This document shows positions 43,435-51,539 of a stretch of 64,000 nucleotides of DNA, one piece after another. The notes beneath the pieces are model-generated. The model was not told the origin of the DNA and ran no database searches. It saw only the letters and a program-made list of their open reading frames with translations. How positions within the stretch are numbered: position 1 is the stretch's first letter; each line of letters opens with the position of its first letter. The DNA is from Microbacterium azadirachtae (GTDB lineage: Bacteria; Actinomycetota; Actinomycetes; Actinomycetales; Microbacteriaceae). Where the stretch lies: positions 1 through 64,000 of the forward strand of contig NZ_JYIX01000034.1 of NCBI RefSeq assembly GCF_000956505.1, given 5' to 3'. A program made the translations under genes and the position numbers.

Positions 43435-44930
43435 CCACCGCGACGACGAAGGTCTTCCGCCTGCCCGACCTCGGCGAGGGCCTCACCGAGGCCGGTCTCG
43501 TGCAGTGGCTGGTGCAGGTCGGCGACACCATCCGCACCGACCAGCCCATCGCCGAGGTCGAGACCGCGAAGAGCGTCGTCGAGCTGCCGTCGCCGTTCGC
43601 GGGCGTGGTCCTGGCGCTGCACGGCGAGCCCGGCGAGACGATCGATGTGGGCGCCCCGGTGCTCGAGGTCGCGGATCCCGATGCTGTCGCGGCTCCGGCG
43701 GATCCGGCTGCTCCCGCCGCCGAAGCCGCGACGGGCGGCGACGTCGAGAAGGACGCCTATCGCGCCGAGGAGCGTGCGGGATCCGGCTCCGGCAACGTGC
43801 TGATCGGCTACGGCACGACCGAACGCGCCGGATCGGGCCGCCGCCGCGCACGCCGCACGGCAGGTCACACCCTGGGGTCGTTGAGCGAGGACGCGGCGCC
43901 GCCGCGACCGAGACGAAACACCGCACCCGAGGAGCCCCCCGCATCGACGTCCCCATCCCCGGACCGGTTCCTGAGCGAGCGCAGCGAGACGAAGGACGGC
44001 CCGGTCGCGGTGCGTTCCCCGCTCGTCCGCCGGCTCGCGCGGGATCTCGGTGTCGACGTGCGTCGGATCAGCCCCACCGGATCCGACGGCGCCGTCACCC
44101 GCGCCGATGTGCTGCGCGCGGCCGTCGACCAGGCGGTGGACGGGATGTCGCTGCACGCGCTCGCCTCCCCGGGAGGTGCTCCCGCGGCAGCGCCCGGGAC
44201 TGCGGAGAGCGCCGGGGGAACCGTCGACGGCCTTGCCGTCGCCTCCCGCGAGCGGATGTCGCCGCTGCGCAAGGCTGTGAGCGCCAAGCTCACCCGCAGC
44301 CGGTCCGAGATCCCCGAGGCCACGGTCTGGGTCGACGTCGACGTCACCGAGCTCTGGAACCTTCGCGCCGCCATGGCGCCGGAAGGCGGCAAGGCCCCCT
44401 CCGTCACGGCCCTCGTGGCGCGGTTCGTGCTGATCGCGCTCGCCGAGCACCCGCTCCTGGCCTCGCGGCTCAGCGACGACGCGACCGAGATCCTCTCGTT
44501 CGACGGCGTCAACCTCGGCGTCGCCGCCGACACCGAGCGCGGTCTCATGGTGCCGGTGATCCCGCGAGCGCACGAACTCAGCGTCGACGAGCTCGACGCC
44601 GCGCTGCGCGAACTCGCGACGACCGCCCGTGCCGGATCCATGCCGCCTGACCGGCTGCGCGGATCGACTTTCACGCTCAACAACTACGGCGGTCTGGGCG
44701 TCGACGGATCCGCCGCGATCATCAACCACCCCGACGTCGCGATCCTCGGCATCGGCCGGATGATCGAGCGCCCGTGGGTCGTCGACGGCGCGATCGTGGC
44801 CCGGCGCATCGCGCAGCTCTCGCTGGTCTTCGACCACCGCGTGTGCGACGGCGGCTACGCCGCCTCGTTCCTGCGCCGCGTCATGGAACTCCTGGAGCAC
44901 CCCGCCCGCGCCTTCGGCCGGGTGCGCTGA
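43431..44930 (+). CDS. bkdC: 2-oxoacid dehydrogenase E2 (dihydrolipoyl acyltransferase)
   Basis: A 499-residue E2: lipoyl domain at 5-80 (Lys47 in EVETAKSVVEL), peripheral-subunit-binding domain (VRSPLVRRLARDLGVDV, GAVTRADVLRA) and catalytic acyltransferase core with the active-site VFDHRVCDGGYA near the C-terminus. The linker between the lipoyl and binding domains is made of dispersed-repeat DNA (43874-43919 and 43962-43994), giving GSLSEDA and FLSERSETK. No E3 gene is present here, so lipoamide dehydrogenase must come from elsewhere. Confidence 0.93.
   Translation: MTTATTKVFRLPDLGEGLTEAGLVQWLVQVGDTIRTDQPIAEVETAKSVVELPSPFAGVVLALHGEPGETIDVGAPVLEVADPDAVAAPADPAAPAAEAATGGDVEKDAYRAEERAGSGSGNVLIGYGTTERAGSGRRRARRTAGHTLGSLSEDAAPPRPRRNTAPEEPPASTSPSPDRFLSERSETKDGPVAVRSPLVRRLARDLGVDVRRISPTGSDGAVTRADVLRAAVDQAVDGMSLHALASPGGAPAAAPGTAESAGGTVDGLAVASRERMSPLRKAVSAKLTRSRSEIPEATVWVDVDVTELWNLRAAMAPEGGKAPSVTALVARFVLIALAEHPLLASRLSDDATEILSFDGVNLGVAADTERGLMVPVIPRAHELSVDELDAALRELATTARAGSMPPDRLRGSTFTLNNYGGLGVDGSAAIINHPDVAILGIGRMIERPWVVDGAIVARRIAQLSLVFDHRVCDGGYAASFLRRVMELLEHPARAFGRVR
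43874..43919 (+). repeat. Palindrome-element half inside bkdC
   Basis: GGGGTCGTTGAGCGAG (43874-43889), followed by GACGC and later GACCGAGACGAAAC (to 43919), matches the left half of the palindrome at 61965-62071. It is translated in the E2 linker as GSLSEDAAPPRPRRNT. The matching right half is absent. Confidence 0.75.
43962..43994 (+). repeat. 33-bp dispersed repeat, copy 1 (in bkdC)
   Basis: The 33 bases are identical to 58466-58498. The core is CCTGAGCGAGCGCAGCGAG, related to the GTTGAGCGAG element words. Read in frame it gives DRFLSERSETK in the E2 linker. Confidence 0.85.
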
Positions 44931-44970
44931 CCCCGGCGGGTGCGCTGACCCGCGCCCGCTGCCGCTCCCG

Positions 44971-45067
44971 CCCGGTTTGGGGCGCGCCTGCTCCGTTTGG
45001 GGCGCGTCCCGACGCCGAATCTCGCGGTGACGCGCCCCAAAACGCATGAACGCGCCCCGAAACCGGG
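44971..45067. repeat. TTTGGGGCGC nested palindrome, copy 2
   Basis: Arms: CCCGGTTTGGGGCGCG (44971-44986), CCGTTTGGGGCGCGTC (44993-45008), GTGACGCGCCCCAAAACG (45027-45044), CGCGCCCCGAAACCGGG (45051-45067). Arm 1 complements arm 4 and arm 2 complements arm 3, with one mismatch each, but the shared core allows 1-3 and 2-4 pairing too. Confidence 0.85.
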
Positions 45068-45085
45068 TGGTGAACGTGCCGGGAG

Positions 45086-45193
45086 CAGCGTCCGGATCCG
45101 GAGCATCATCCGGATCCGGAGCAGCAACCGAATCCGGAGCATCATCCGGATTCAGAGCATCATTCGGATTCAGAGCATCATCCGGATCCGGAT
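45086..45193 (+). repeat. 18-bp tandem repeat, six units
   Basis: Six units of the type CATCATCCGGATCCGGAG with 0-5 changes each, then a CCGGAT run to about 45210. The 18-bp period keeps a reading frame (Ser-Gly rich on the plus strand), but there is no start signal or conserved protein. It lies exactly between two copies of the TTTGGGGCGC palindrome. Confidence 0.85.
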
Positions 45194-45270
45194 CCGGATC
45201 CGGATCCAGGGATACGACCCTTCGATCTCCGTCTCGATTCCTCCGGTCCGGCCCCCAGACCCCGAAACTC

Positions 45271-45366
45271 ACGTTTTGGGGCGCAATCATCCCGTTTGGG
45301 GCGCGTCTCCTCACGAAATCCCGGTGTGACGCGCCCCAAAACGCGCTGGTGCGCCCCAAACCGGAG
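45271..45366. repeat. TTTGGGGCGC nested palindrome, copy 3
   Basis: Arms: ACGTTTTGGGGCGC (45271-45284), CCCGTTTGGGGCGCGTC (45291-45307), GTGACGCGCCCCAAAACGC (45326-45344), GTGCGCCCCAAACCGG (45349-45364). Same order, spacing and length (about 96 bp) as copies 1 and 2, in the same orientation as copy 2. Confidence 0.85.
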
Positions 45367-45411
45367 GGCAAGCCTCAAGACGATCCGGAGGATGAACCGT
45401 CGGCGCGGCCT

Positions 45412-47550
45412 TCAGCCCCGCAGCGCGAGCACGAACGGCAGGATGTCGGTCGCACCCGCACGGCGGAGGAGGCGGGCGGCGACGGTGAGCGTCCACCGGC
45501 TGTCGGCCATATCGTCCACGAGGAGCACGGGACCTGCGGGGACGTCGATGCCGTCTGCGCTGAGGCGGTCCCAGACGCCTGCCAGACGAAAGACGCTGTT
45601 GCCACCAGGGCCACCCGTCGGCCCGCCATCCGCGAGACCGAGCGCGCCGAGATACGGCAGCCGGCCGATGCTCGCGAGCCCTTGCGCCAGCGACTCGACG
45701 AGCTGGGGTCTCGATCGCGACGGCATCGCGATGACCGCGGCCGGGCGCTCCGCCCAGCCCCAATCGGCCAGCACCCGCACACAGGCGGCCAGCACCGACG
45801 GGGATACCGGCCCGTCGACGGCGCCGGCCGCGAACAGCTCCCGCATCGTGCCGCCCCAGCCCAGGTCGGTGAGCCGTGCGAGTGCGCGCCCCTCACCTGC
45901 CTGCTCCGCCGCGTCGATGCGCCCCCTCACCGGCACTCCGAGGCGGTCCGCCCCGGTCGGCCAGGCGCGACGCGGCTCGATCGGCACGCCGACCCTGTCG
46001 AGCGACGTCGTGGCTGCGGCCGCCGCAGCGGATCCGACCTCCGTCGGGAACCAGACGCCCGCGCAGTTGTCGCACCGCCCGCAGGGCACAGCGGTCGCGT
46101 CATCGAGAGTGCGCTGCAGGAACTCCATGCGGCACCCGCCGGTCTGCTCGTACTCGACCATGTGCTGCTGCTCGGCGAGGCGCTCCGCCGCGATCCGGCC
46201 GTAGCGCTCGGCGTCGTAGCTCCACGGCTCCCCCGTGGCGATCCACCCGCCCTGCACCCGCCGCACCGCGCCGTCCACGTCGAGCACCTTCAGCAGCAGC
46301 TCGAGCGGCGTGCGCCGGATGTCGACGATCGCCTCGAGCGCCGGCGTCGAGACGGGCTGATCCCCGAGCGCCGCGATCACGCGCTCGGCGCGCTCCCGGT
46401 CCGGCATCGACGCGGTCGCGAAATAGTGCCAGATGTCGCGGTCCTCCGCACCGGGCAGCAGCAGCACGTCGGCGCTCTCGCTCGCGCGCCCCGCGCGACC
46501 CACCTGCTGGTAGTACGCGACGGGTGATGAGGGGGCGCCAAGGTGCAGGACGAAGCCCAGATCCGGTTTGTCGAAGCCCATCCCGAGTGCGCTCGTCGCG
46601 ACCAGCGCCTTCACCGCGTTGCGCTTCAGCATGCTCTCGGATTCGGCGCGCTCATCAGGATCCGTCTGGCCCGTGTAGGCGCGGACCTCGTGCCCGCGTT
46701 CGCGCAGCAGCCGTGCCGTGTCGACCGCGGCGGCCACCGTCAGCGTGTAGATGATGCCGGATCCCGGAAGGTCGTCGAGGTGGCTGAGCAGCCAGGCGAG
46801 CCGGCTCGTCGCATCCGGCAGGCGCAGAACCCCCAGCCGCAGCGACGACCTCGCGAGCGGTCCGCGGATCGTGAGCACCTCGGATCCGGATCCGGAGGGC
46901 TCACCCTCGGTGTGCGCGCCACTCGTGCCGAGCTGCTCCGCGACGTCGGCCACCACCCGGCTGTTCGCCGTCGCGGTGGTCGCCAGCACCGGCACGTCGG
47001 ACGGCATCTGCGCGATCAGGTCGCGCAGCCGCCGGTAGTCGGGGCGGAAGTCGTGCCCCCAATCGCTGATGCAGTGCGCCTCGTCGACCACGAGCATGCC
47101 GATCCGGCGCACGAGGGCGGGCAGCTGCTGCTCGCGGAACGCGGGATTGTTGAGCCGCTCGGGCGAGACCAGCAGCACGTCGACCTCGTCGCGGTCGAGC
47201 TGCTCGAGCACATCGGCCCATTCGTGCGCGTTGGTCGAGTTGATCGCGACCGCTCGCACCCCGGCCCGCTCGGCGGCGCCGATCTGGTCGCGCATGAGGG
47301 CCAGCAGCGGCGACACCAGCACGGTCGGTCCTGCGCCGGCCCGACGCAGGAGCAGAGTCGCGACGAAGTACACGGCGGACTTGCCCCATCCGGTCCGCTG
47401 CACGACGAGCGCCCTGCGGCGGTCGGCCACCAGCGCCTCGACCGCCTCGAACTGCCCGTCGTGGAACACCGCATCGGGGCGGCCCACGAGCGCGCGCAGC
47501 GCTTCGAGCGCCTGATCCCTGATTCCGGCGGTGCCTGCGTTCGACGTCAT
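45412..47550 (-). CDS. RecQ-family DNA helicase with PRTase-like tail
   Basis: A 712-residue ATP-dependent helicase. Walker A is RTGWGKS (Lys57), motif II DEAH is in LVVDEAHCISDWGHDFRPDY, motif VI in YYQQVGRAGR. A four-cysteine zinc module (GGCRMEFLQ ... PCGRCDNC, about residues 472-502) marks the RecQ group. The last ~70 residues contain GPVLLVDDMADSRWTLTVAA, which looks like the PRPP-loop motif of phosphoribosyltransferases. This C-terminal module, in place of an HRDC domain, is unusual; a nucleotide-sensing or DNA-repair-linked role is inferred. Confidence 0.88.
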   Translation of the reverse strand: MTSNAGTAGIRDQALEALRALVGRPDAVFHDGQFEAVEALVADRRRALVVQRTGWGKSAVYFVATLLLRRAGAGPTVLVSPLLALMRDQIGAAERAGVRAVAINSTNAHEWADVLEQLDRDEVDVLLVSPERLNNPAFREQQLPALVRRIGMLVVDEAHCISDWGHDFRPDYRRLRDLIAQMPSDVPVLATTATANSRVVADVAEQLGTSGAHTEGEPSGSGSEVLTIRGPLARSSLRLGVLRLPDATSRLAWLLSHLDDLPGSGIIYTLTVAAAVDTARLLRERGHEVRAYTGQTDPDERAESESMLKRNAVKALVATSALGMGFDKPDLGFVLHLGAPSSPVAYYQQVGRAGRASESADVLLLPGAEDRDIWHYFATASMPDRERAERVIAALGDQPVSTPALEAIVDIRRTPLELLLKVLDVDGAVRRVQGGWIATGEPWSYDAERYGRIAAERLAEQQHMVEYEQTGGCRMEFLQRTLDDATAVPCGRCDNCAGVWFPTEVGSAAAAAATTSLDRVGVPIEPRRAWPTGADRLGVPVRGRIDAAEQAGEGRALARLTDLGWGGTMRELFAAGAVDGPVSPSVLAACVRVLADWGWAERPAAVIAMPSRSRPQLVESLAQGLASIGRLPYLGALGLADGGPTGGPGGNSVFRLAGVWDRLSADGIDVPAGPVLLVDDMADSRWTLTVAARLLRRAGATDILPFVLALRG

Positions 47551-47633
47551 GCCTCCACCCTGCCCTCTCCCGCGGACATCGCCGCACCGATGCGGTCACG
47601 GGAATAGTCTCGGACGATGACCAGGAGCGCGGA

Positions 47634-48053
47634 GTGATCGCCCGCGAGCTCGCGCTCGCCCTGCGTGACGCGGGCCTCGCCTGGCACCCGGCCGAGGGCG
47701 ACCGCTTCCAGCTCGACCTCCCGGACGAGGTGGAGCTGGAGGCCGAGGCCGACACCTACACGGTCAGCACGATGACGATCGAGGCGCGGCAGACCCCGAC
47801 CGGCACGATCCTCGCGTTCAACGGCACCACCGAGTGGGCGCTCGACGCGGTGACGCTGGCCGATGCCGTCTGGCTTCCCCGCGAGGATCAGCTCCGCGAC
47901 CTCCTGCGCGGCACGTTCCGCCGCCTCGTGCGGCTCGACGACGCCTTCCGCGTCGAGATCGAGATCGCGGGCGAGCGCATGGGCTTCGAGCACCCGGACC
48001 CGTCCGAGGCCTATGGGCGCGCGCTGCTCGCGCTCGTCCGGCGCTCACGCTGA
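47634..48053 (+). CDS. Conserved actinobacterial protein, unknown function
   Basis: A 139-residue acidic soluble protein. No catalytic motif, signal peptide or transmembrane segment is seen. Sequence such as TMTIEARQTPTGTILAFNGTTEWALDAV is well formed and codon use is normal, and I recall relatives in Microbacteriaceae, some labelled pilus protein CpaE without obvious basis. It starts with GTG at 47634. It lies between the divergent helicase gene and ligB, so a link with DNA metabolism is possible but unproven. Confidence 0.75.
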   Translation: MIARELALALRDAGLAWHPAEGDRFQLDLPDEVELEAEADTYTVSTMTIEARQTPTGTILAFNGTTEWALDAVTLADAVWLPREDQLRDLLRGTFRRLVRLDDAFRVEIEIAGERMGFEHPDPSEAYGRALLALVRRSR

Positions 48054-48111
48054 GACGGCACCGACAGCGTCCTGGATCCGCGATGTCGGAAGCCGGTGCG
48101 ACAATGCCGTC

Positions 48112-49635
48112 ATGAGGCTCAGCGCGCTCGTCACCGCGACCGGAGAGGCCGCCGCCACCTCGTCTCGCCTGGCGAAGATCGAGGTGCTGGCGCGACTGCT
48201 CCAGAGCGCGGATCCCGAAGAGCTCGCGCCGCTCGTCGGCCTGCTCCTCGCCTCGCCGCGACAGGGCAGGCTCGGCGTCGGATGGCGCGGGATCACCGCG
48301 GTCGAGGCGACGCCCGCCGAGACGTCCTCCCTGACCGTCGCCGACGTCGACCGCGCACTCGACGACCTGGCCGCGGTGGCGGGATCCGGATCCGCCGCGG
48401 CGCGCTCCGCCCTCCTCGCGGAACTGGCCGCCCGTGCCACGGCGGAGGAATGGGACTTCCTCGTGCGCGCGATGCTCGGCGAGCTGCGCACCGGCGCGCT
48501 CGCGGGCGTGCTGCTCGACGCGATCGCCCGCGCCGCCGACCGCCCCTCCGCCACCGTCCGGCGGGCGGCGATGCTCTCCGGCGATCTCGGCGCGACCGCG
48601 ATCATCGCCCTCACCGGCACCGCGGAGGACCTGGATGCCGTGGGGCTCGCCGTGGGGCGCCCCGTGCTGCCGATGCTCGCGGCGAGCGCCACGACCCCGA
48701 GCGCCGCTTTGGAGATCACCGGCGAGGCCTCGGTGGAGTACAAGCTCGACGGCGCGCGCATCCAGGTGCACCGCCACGGCGACGATGTCCGGATCTTCAC
48801 GCGCAGCCTCGCGGACGTCACGCACCGGCTCCCCGAGATCGTCGAGATCGTGCGCGCGCTGCCCGCCCGCGACCTCATCCTCGACGGCGAGACCCTCTCG
48901 CTCGACGAGGACGGCGGGCCTCGCCCGTTCCAGCAGACCATGTCGCGATTCGGCGCCGATGCCTCGCGCGAGCTCGTGCTGCGGCCCTGGTTCTTCGATC
49001 TGCTCCACGTCGACGGCCGCGACCTCCTCGACGAGCCGCTCTCGGAACGCCTCGCCGAGCTCGAGCGGGTGGCCGGCGCCTGGCGCATGCCCGGCATCGT
49101 CACCGCGGACGCCGAAACCGCCGAGCACCTCTCCCGGGAGGCGCTGGCCGCCGGGCACGAGGGCGTGGTGGTCAAGGCGATCGGATCCGCCTACGCAGCG
49201 GGGCGCCGCGGCAAGTCCTGGGTGAAGGTCAAGCCCGTGCTCACCTATGACCTCGTCGTATTGGGCGCGGAATGGGGATCCGGGCGCCGCCGCGGCTGGC
49301 TCTCGAACCTGCATCTCGGCGCGAGGGATCCGGTCGGCGAGTTCGGCGAACCGGGAGAGTTCGTCATGGTCGGCAAGACCTTCAAGGGCCTCACCGACGA
49401 GCTGCTGCGCTGGCAGACGGAGACCTTCCCCGGGTACGAGACGCGACGCACGGGCGCGGCCGTGTTCCTGCGCCCCGAGATCGTTGTCGAGATCGCGATC
49501 GACGGGGTGCAGCACTCTCCGCGCTACCCCGGCGGGATCGCGCTGCGCTTCGCTCGCGTCAAGCACTACCGCCCCGACAAGACGGCGGCCGATGCCGACA
49601 CGATCCAGACCCTCCGCGCACTGCTCCGGGAGTGA
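48112..49635 (+). CDS. ligB: ATP-dependent DNA ligase, LigB type
   Basis: A 507-residue ATP-dependent DNA ligase: N-terminal DNA-binding domain (1-200), adenylylation motif with nucleophile Lys211 in EYKLDGARIQVH, motif III RSLADVTHRLPEI, motif IV FEGVVVKA-like AGHEGVVVKAIGS and motif V KSWVKVKPV, then an OB domain. It matches the mycobacterial LigB class, accessory to the essential NAD-dependent LigA. Preceded by the small conserved gene and divergent from the helicase. Confidence 0.94.
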   Translation: MRLSALVTATGEAAATSSRLAKIEVLARLLQSADPEELAPLVGLLLASPRQGRLGVGWRGITAVEATPAETSSLTVADVDRALDDLAAVAGSGSAAARSALLAELAARATAEEWDFLVRAMLGELRTGALAGVLLDAIARAADRPSATVRRAAMLSGDLGATAIIALTGTAEDLDAVGLAVGRPVLPMLAASATTPSAALEITGEASVEYKLDGARIQVHRHGDDVRIFTRSLADVTHRLPEIVEIVRALPARDLILDGETLSLDEDGGPRPFQQTMSRFGADASRELVLRPWFFDLLHVDGRDLLDEPLSERLAELERVAGAWRMPGIVTADAETAEHLSREALAAGHEGVVVKAIGSAYAAGRRGKSWVKVKPVLTYDLVVLGAEWGSGRRRGWLSNLHLGARDPVGEFGEPGEFVMVGKTFKGLTDELLRWQTETFPGYETRRTGAAVFLRPEIVVEIAIDGVQHSPRYPGGIALRFARVKHYRPDKTAADADTIQTLRALLRE

Positions 49636-49692
49636 CCTGCCCCGGCGGCCCCGCTCCCTCTGAGAGCGATCCGCGCGCCCGTCCGGCGCTCG

Positions 49693-49836
49693 CTAGAATG
49701 AACGGGTCCGGCGCATGCGCGACCCGCTGCTGCGCCGGTGCTCGAAAAAGGGGCACGAAGCCCGCAGTGCGACGACGCGCTCCGGCGAGACACATACGGA
49801 TCCTCGTTCCGTTGTCGTCTCGAAAGGCCGTTCAGC
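49693..49836 (+). promoter_or_regulatory. Structured 5' leader of the ThDP enzyme gene
   Basis: TAGAAT at 49693-49698 is a good -10 box, implying a leader of about 130 nt before the ATG at 49837. Inside it TCCGGCGCA and TGCGCCGG (about 49709-49738) can pair, followed by an A-rich spacer and more GC-rich segments. I do not recognise a known riboswitch class; the leader is reported for its length and fold potential. Confidence 0.4.
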
Positions 49837-51483
49837 ATGCCCACCGTCTCCGCGCACGTCGCCCTCACCCTCGCCCAGCACATCGACGCCGTCTTCGGCG
49901 TGATGGGCAACGGCAACGCCTACTTCCTCGACGCGATCGAGAAGCAGACCGACGCCACGTTCACCGCCGTCCGTCACGAGCAGGGGGCCGTGGTCGCCGC
50001 CGACGCGCACTTCCGCGCCTCGGGCCGCATCGCCGCCGCCACCAGCACCTACGGCGCCGGCTTCACCAACACGCTCACGGCCCTCGCCGAATCGGTGCAG
50101 GCGCGCATTCCGCTCGTGCTCGTCGTCGGCGACGAGCCCACGAGCGGCCCGCGCCCCTGGGACGTCGACCAGATCGCTCTCGCCTCGGGCGTCGGCGCCC
50201 GCACGTACACCGTGGGCCGCGCCGATGCGGCTGCCACCACGATCATCGCGATCGAGCACGCCCTCACCTACCGCGTGCCGGTCGTCCTGGCGATCCCCTA
50301 CGACGTCGCCGCCCTCGAGGCGGGCGAGGTGGCCGCCGCCCCCGCCCCGCGTGTCCCGGCGCCGCTGGCCCCGAAGGGCGAGTTCGCCGAGGGGATGCTC
50401 GACCGGCTCGCCGCGGCCCTGCGTTCCGCGAAGCGCCCGTTCCTGCTCGCCGGCCGCGGTGCCTGGCTCGCCGGTGCAGGCGAGGCCCTGGGTGCCCTCG
50501 CCGATGCGACGGGCGCCCTCACCGCGTCCTCCGCGCTCGGCCGCGGGGTGTTCCCCGACCAGCGCTTCGACCTCGGCGTGACCGGCGGCTTCGGCGCTGA
50601 GGGTGCGATGGAGCTCATCCGCGAGGCCGACGTCGCCGTGGTGTTCGGCGCGTCGCTCAACCAGTTCACGATGCGGTTCGGCGCGCTGTTCGCCCCGGGC
50701 ACGCAGGTCTTCCAGATCGATGTGGCCCCCGCGGCCACGCACGCGCACGTCGGCGGCTTCGTGCGCGCCGACGCCCGGCTCGCGGCCGAGGCGCTCGTGT
50801 CGCGGCTGCACGGGGTCGACGGATCCGGCTGGCGCGAGAGCGTCGACGTCGCCGCCGCCCGCGTCTACGAGGCCGGCGATGAGGCCGCACCCGACGGCCG
50901 GCTCGACCCGCGCTCCGCGGCGCGCCGCATCGCCGAGCTGCTCCCTGCGGATCGCGTCGTGGTCTCGGACGGCGGGCACTTCATCGGCTGGGCGAACATG
51001 TACTGGCCGGTCGCGTCGCCCGACCGGATGATGATGATCGGCACCGCGTTCCAGGCGATCGGTCAGGGCTGGCCGAGCGTCGTCGGCGCCACGCGCGCCC
51101 GCCCCGAGGCGACCGTGGTGCTCACCTCCGGCGACGGCGGCGGCCTCATGGCGATCGCCGACCTCGAGTCGGCCGTCCGCGCCGCCGGAGGCCGCGGCAT
51201 GGCCGTGATCTGGAACGACGCCGCCTATGGCGCCGAGGTGAACCTGTACGGTCTCAAGGGCCTGGCCCGCGAGCCCATGCTCATCCCCCAGGTCGACTTC
51301 TCCGCGTTCGCCGCCGCCGTGGGCGCCGAGGGGGTTGCCGTGCGCACGCTCGCCGACCTCGACCGCCTCGCCTCCTGGAGCACAGAGGATCCGGCCGCCC
51401 GCCCGTTCCTCGTGCTCGATCTGCGGATCTCCGGCGACGTGGTCGCCCCGTACCAGGAGGAGATCATCCGGGTGAACTCCTGA
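49837..51483 (+). CDS. ThDP-binding acetolactate synthase-like enzyme
   Basis: A 548-residue ThDP enzyme with PYR, central and PP domains. The cofactor-activating Glu48 is in VRHEQGAVVAAD and the Mg/ThDP motif is SGDGGGLMAIADL running to WNDAAYG. Architecture matches decarboxylases and acetolactate synthases, but catabolic relatives (benzoylformate or sulfoacetaldehyde-type) are equally plausible; no small regulatory subunit gene follows, arguing against biosynthetic IlvB. CGAAAGG lies upstream of the ATG. Confidence 0.9.
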   Translation: MPTVSAHVALTLAQHIDAVFGVMGNGNAYFLDAIEKQTDATFTAVRHEQGAVVAADAHFRASGRIAAATSTYGAGFTNTLTALAESVQARIPLVLVVGDEPTSGPRPWDVDQIALASGVGARTYTVGRADAAATTIIAIEHALTYRVPVVLAIPYDVAALEAGEVAAAPAPRVPAPLAPKGEFAEGMLDRLAAALRSAKRPFLLAGRGAWLAGAGEALGALADATGALTASSALGRGVFPDQRFDLGVTGGFGAEGAMELIREADVAVVFGASLNQFTMRFGALFAPGTQVFQIDVAPAATHAHVGGFVRADARLAAEALVSRLHGVDGSGWRESVDVAAARVYEAGDEAAPDGRLDPRSAARRIAELLPADRVVVSDGGHFIGWANMYWPVASPDRMMMIGTAFQAIGQGWPSVVGATRARPEATVVLTSGDGGGLMAIADLESAVRAAGGRGMAVIWNDAAYGAEVNLYGLKGLAREPMLIPQVDFSAFAAAVGAEGVAVRTLADLDRLASWSTEDPAARPFLVLDLRISGDVVAPYQEEIIRVNS

Positions 51484-51539
51484 CGCGTCGGGCGATCCGG
51501 GCCGTCCTCGGATCGCCCGCTCGCCCTAGGCTCGGTCTC

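Larger units (their letters stand above)
44931..45411. other. Gene-free repeat block
   Basis: These 481 bp between the convergent E2 and helicase genes hold two TTTGGGGCGC palindromes (44971-45067, 45271-45366) flanking an 18-bp tandem array (45086-45193). The open frames, including Ser-Gly and Asp-Pro repeats, are by-products of the array. I see no gene or RNA. Confidence 0.75.

Noticed and set aside
45046..46527. Long plus-strand frame with Ser-Gly repeats, and minus-strand Asp-Pro repeats through 45086-45193
   Set aside because: Both run from repeat DNA antisense through other genes, have no ribosome binding site and only mirror the 18-bp array.
47634..48053. Naming the small protein a pilus assembly protein (CpaE)
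   Set aside because: No ATPase or receiver motif of CpaE is present; the label cannot be supported.
49693..49836. Known riboswitch (guanidine or ThDP class) in the ThDP-enzyme leader
   Set aside because: I could not find the consensus loops of either class.
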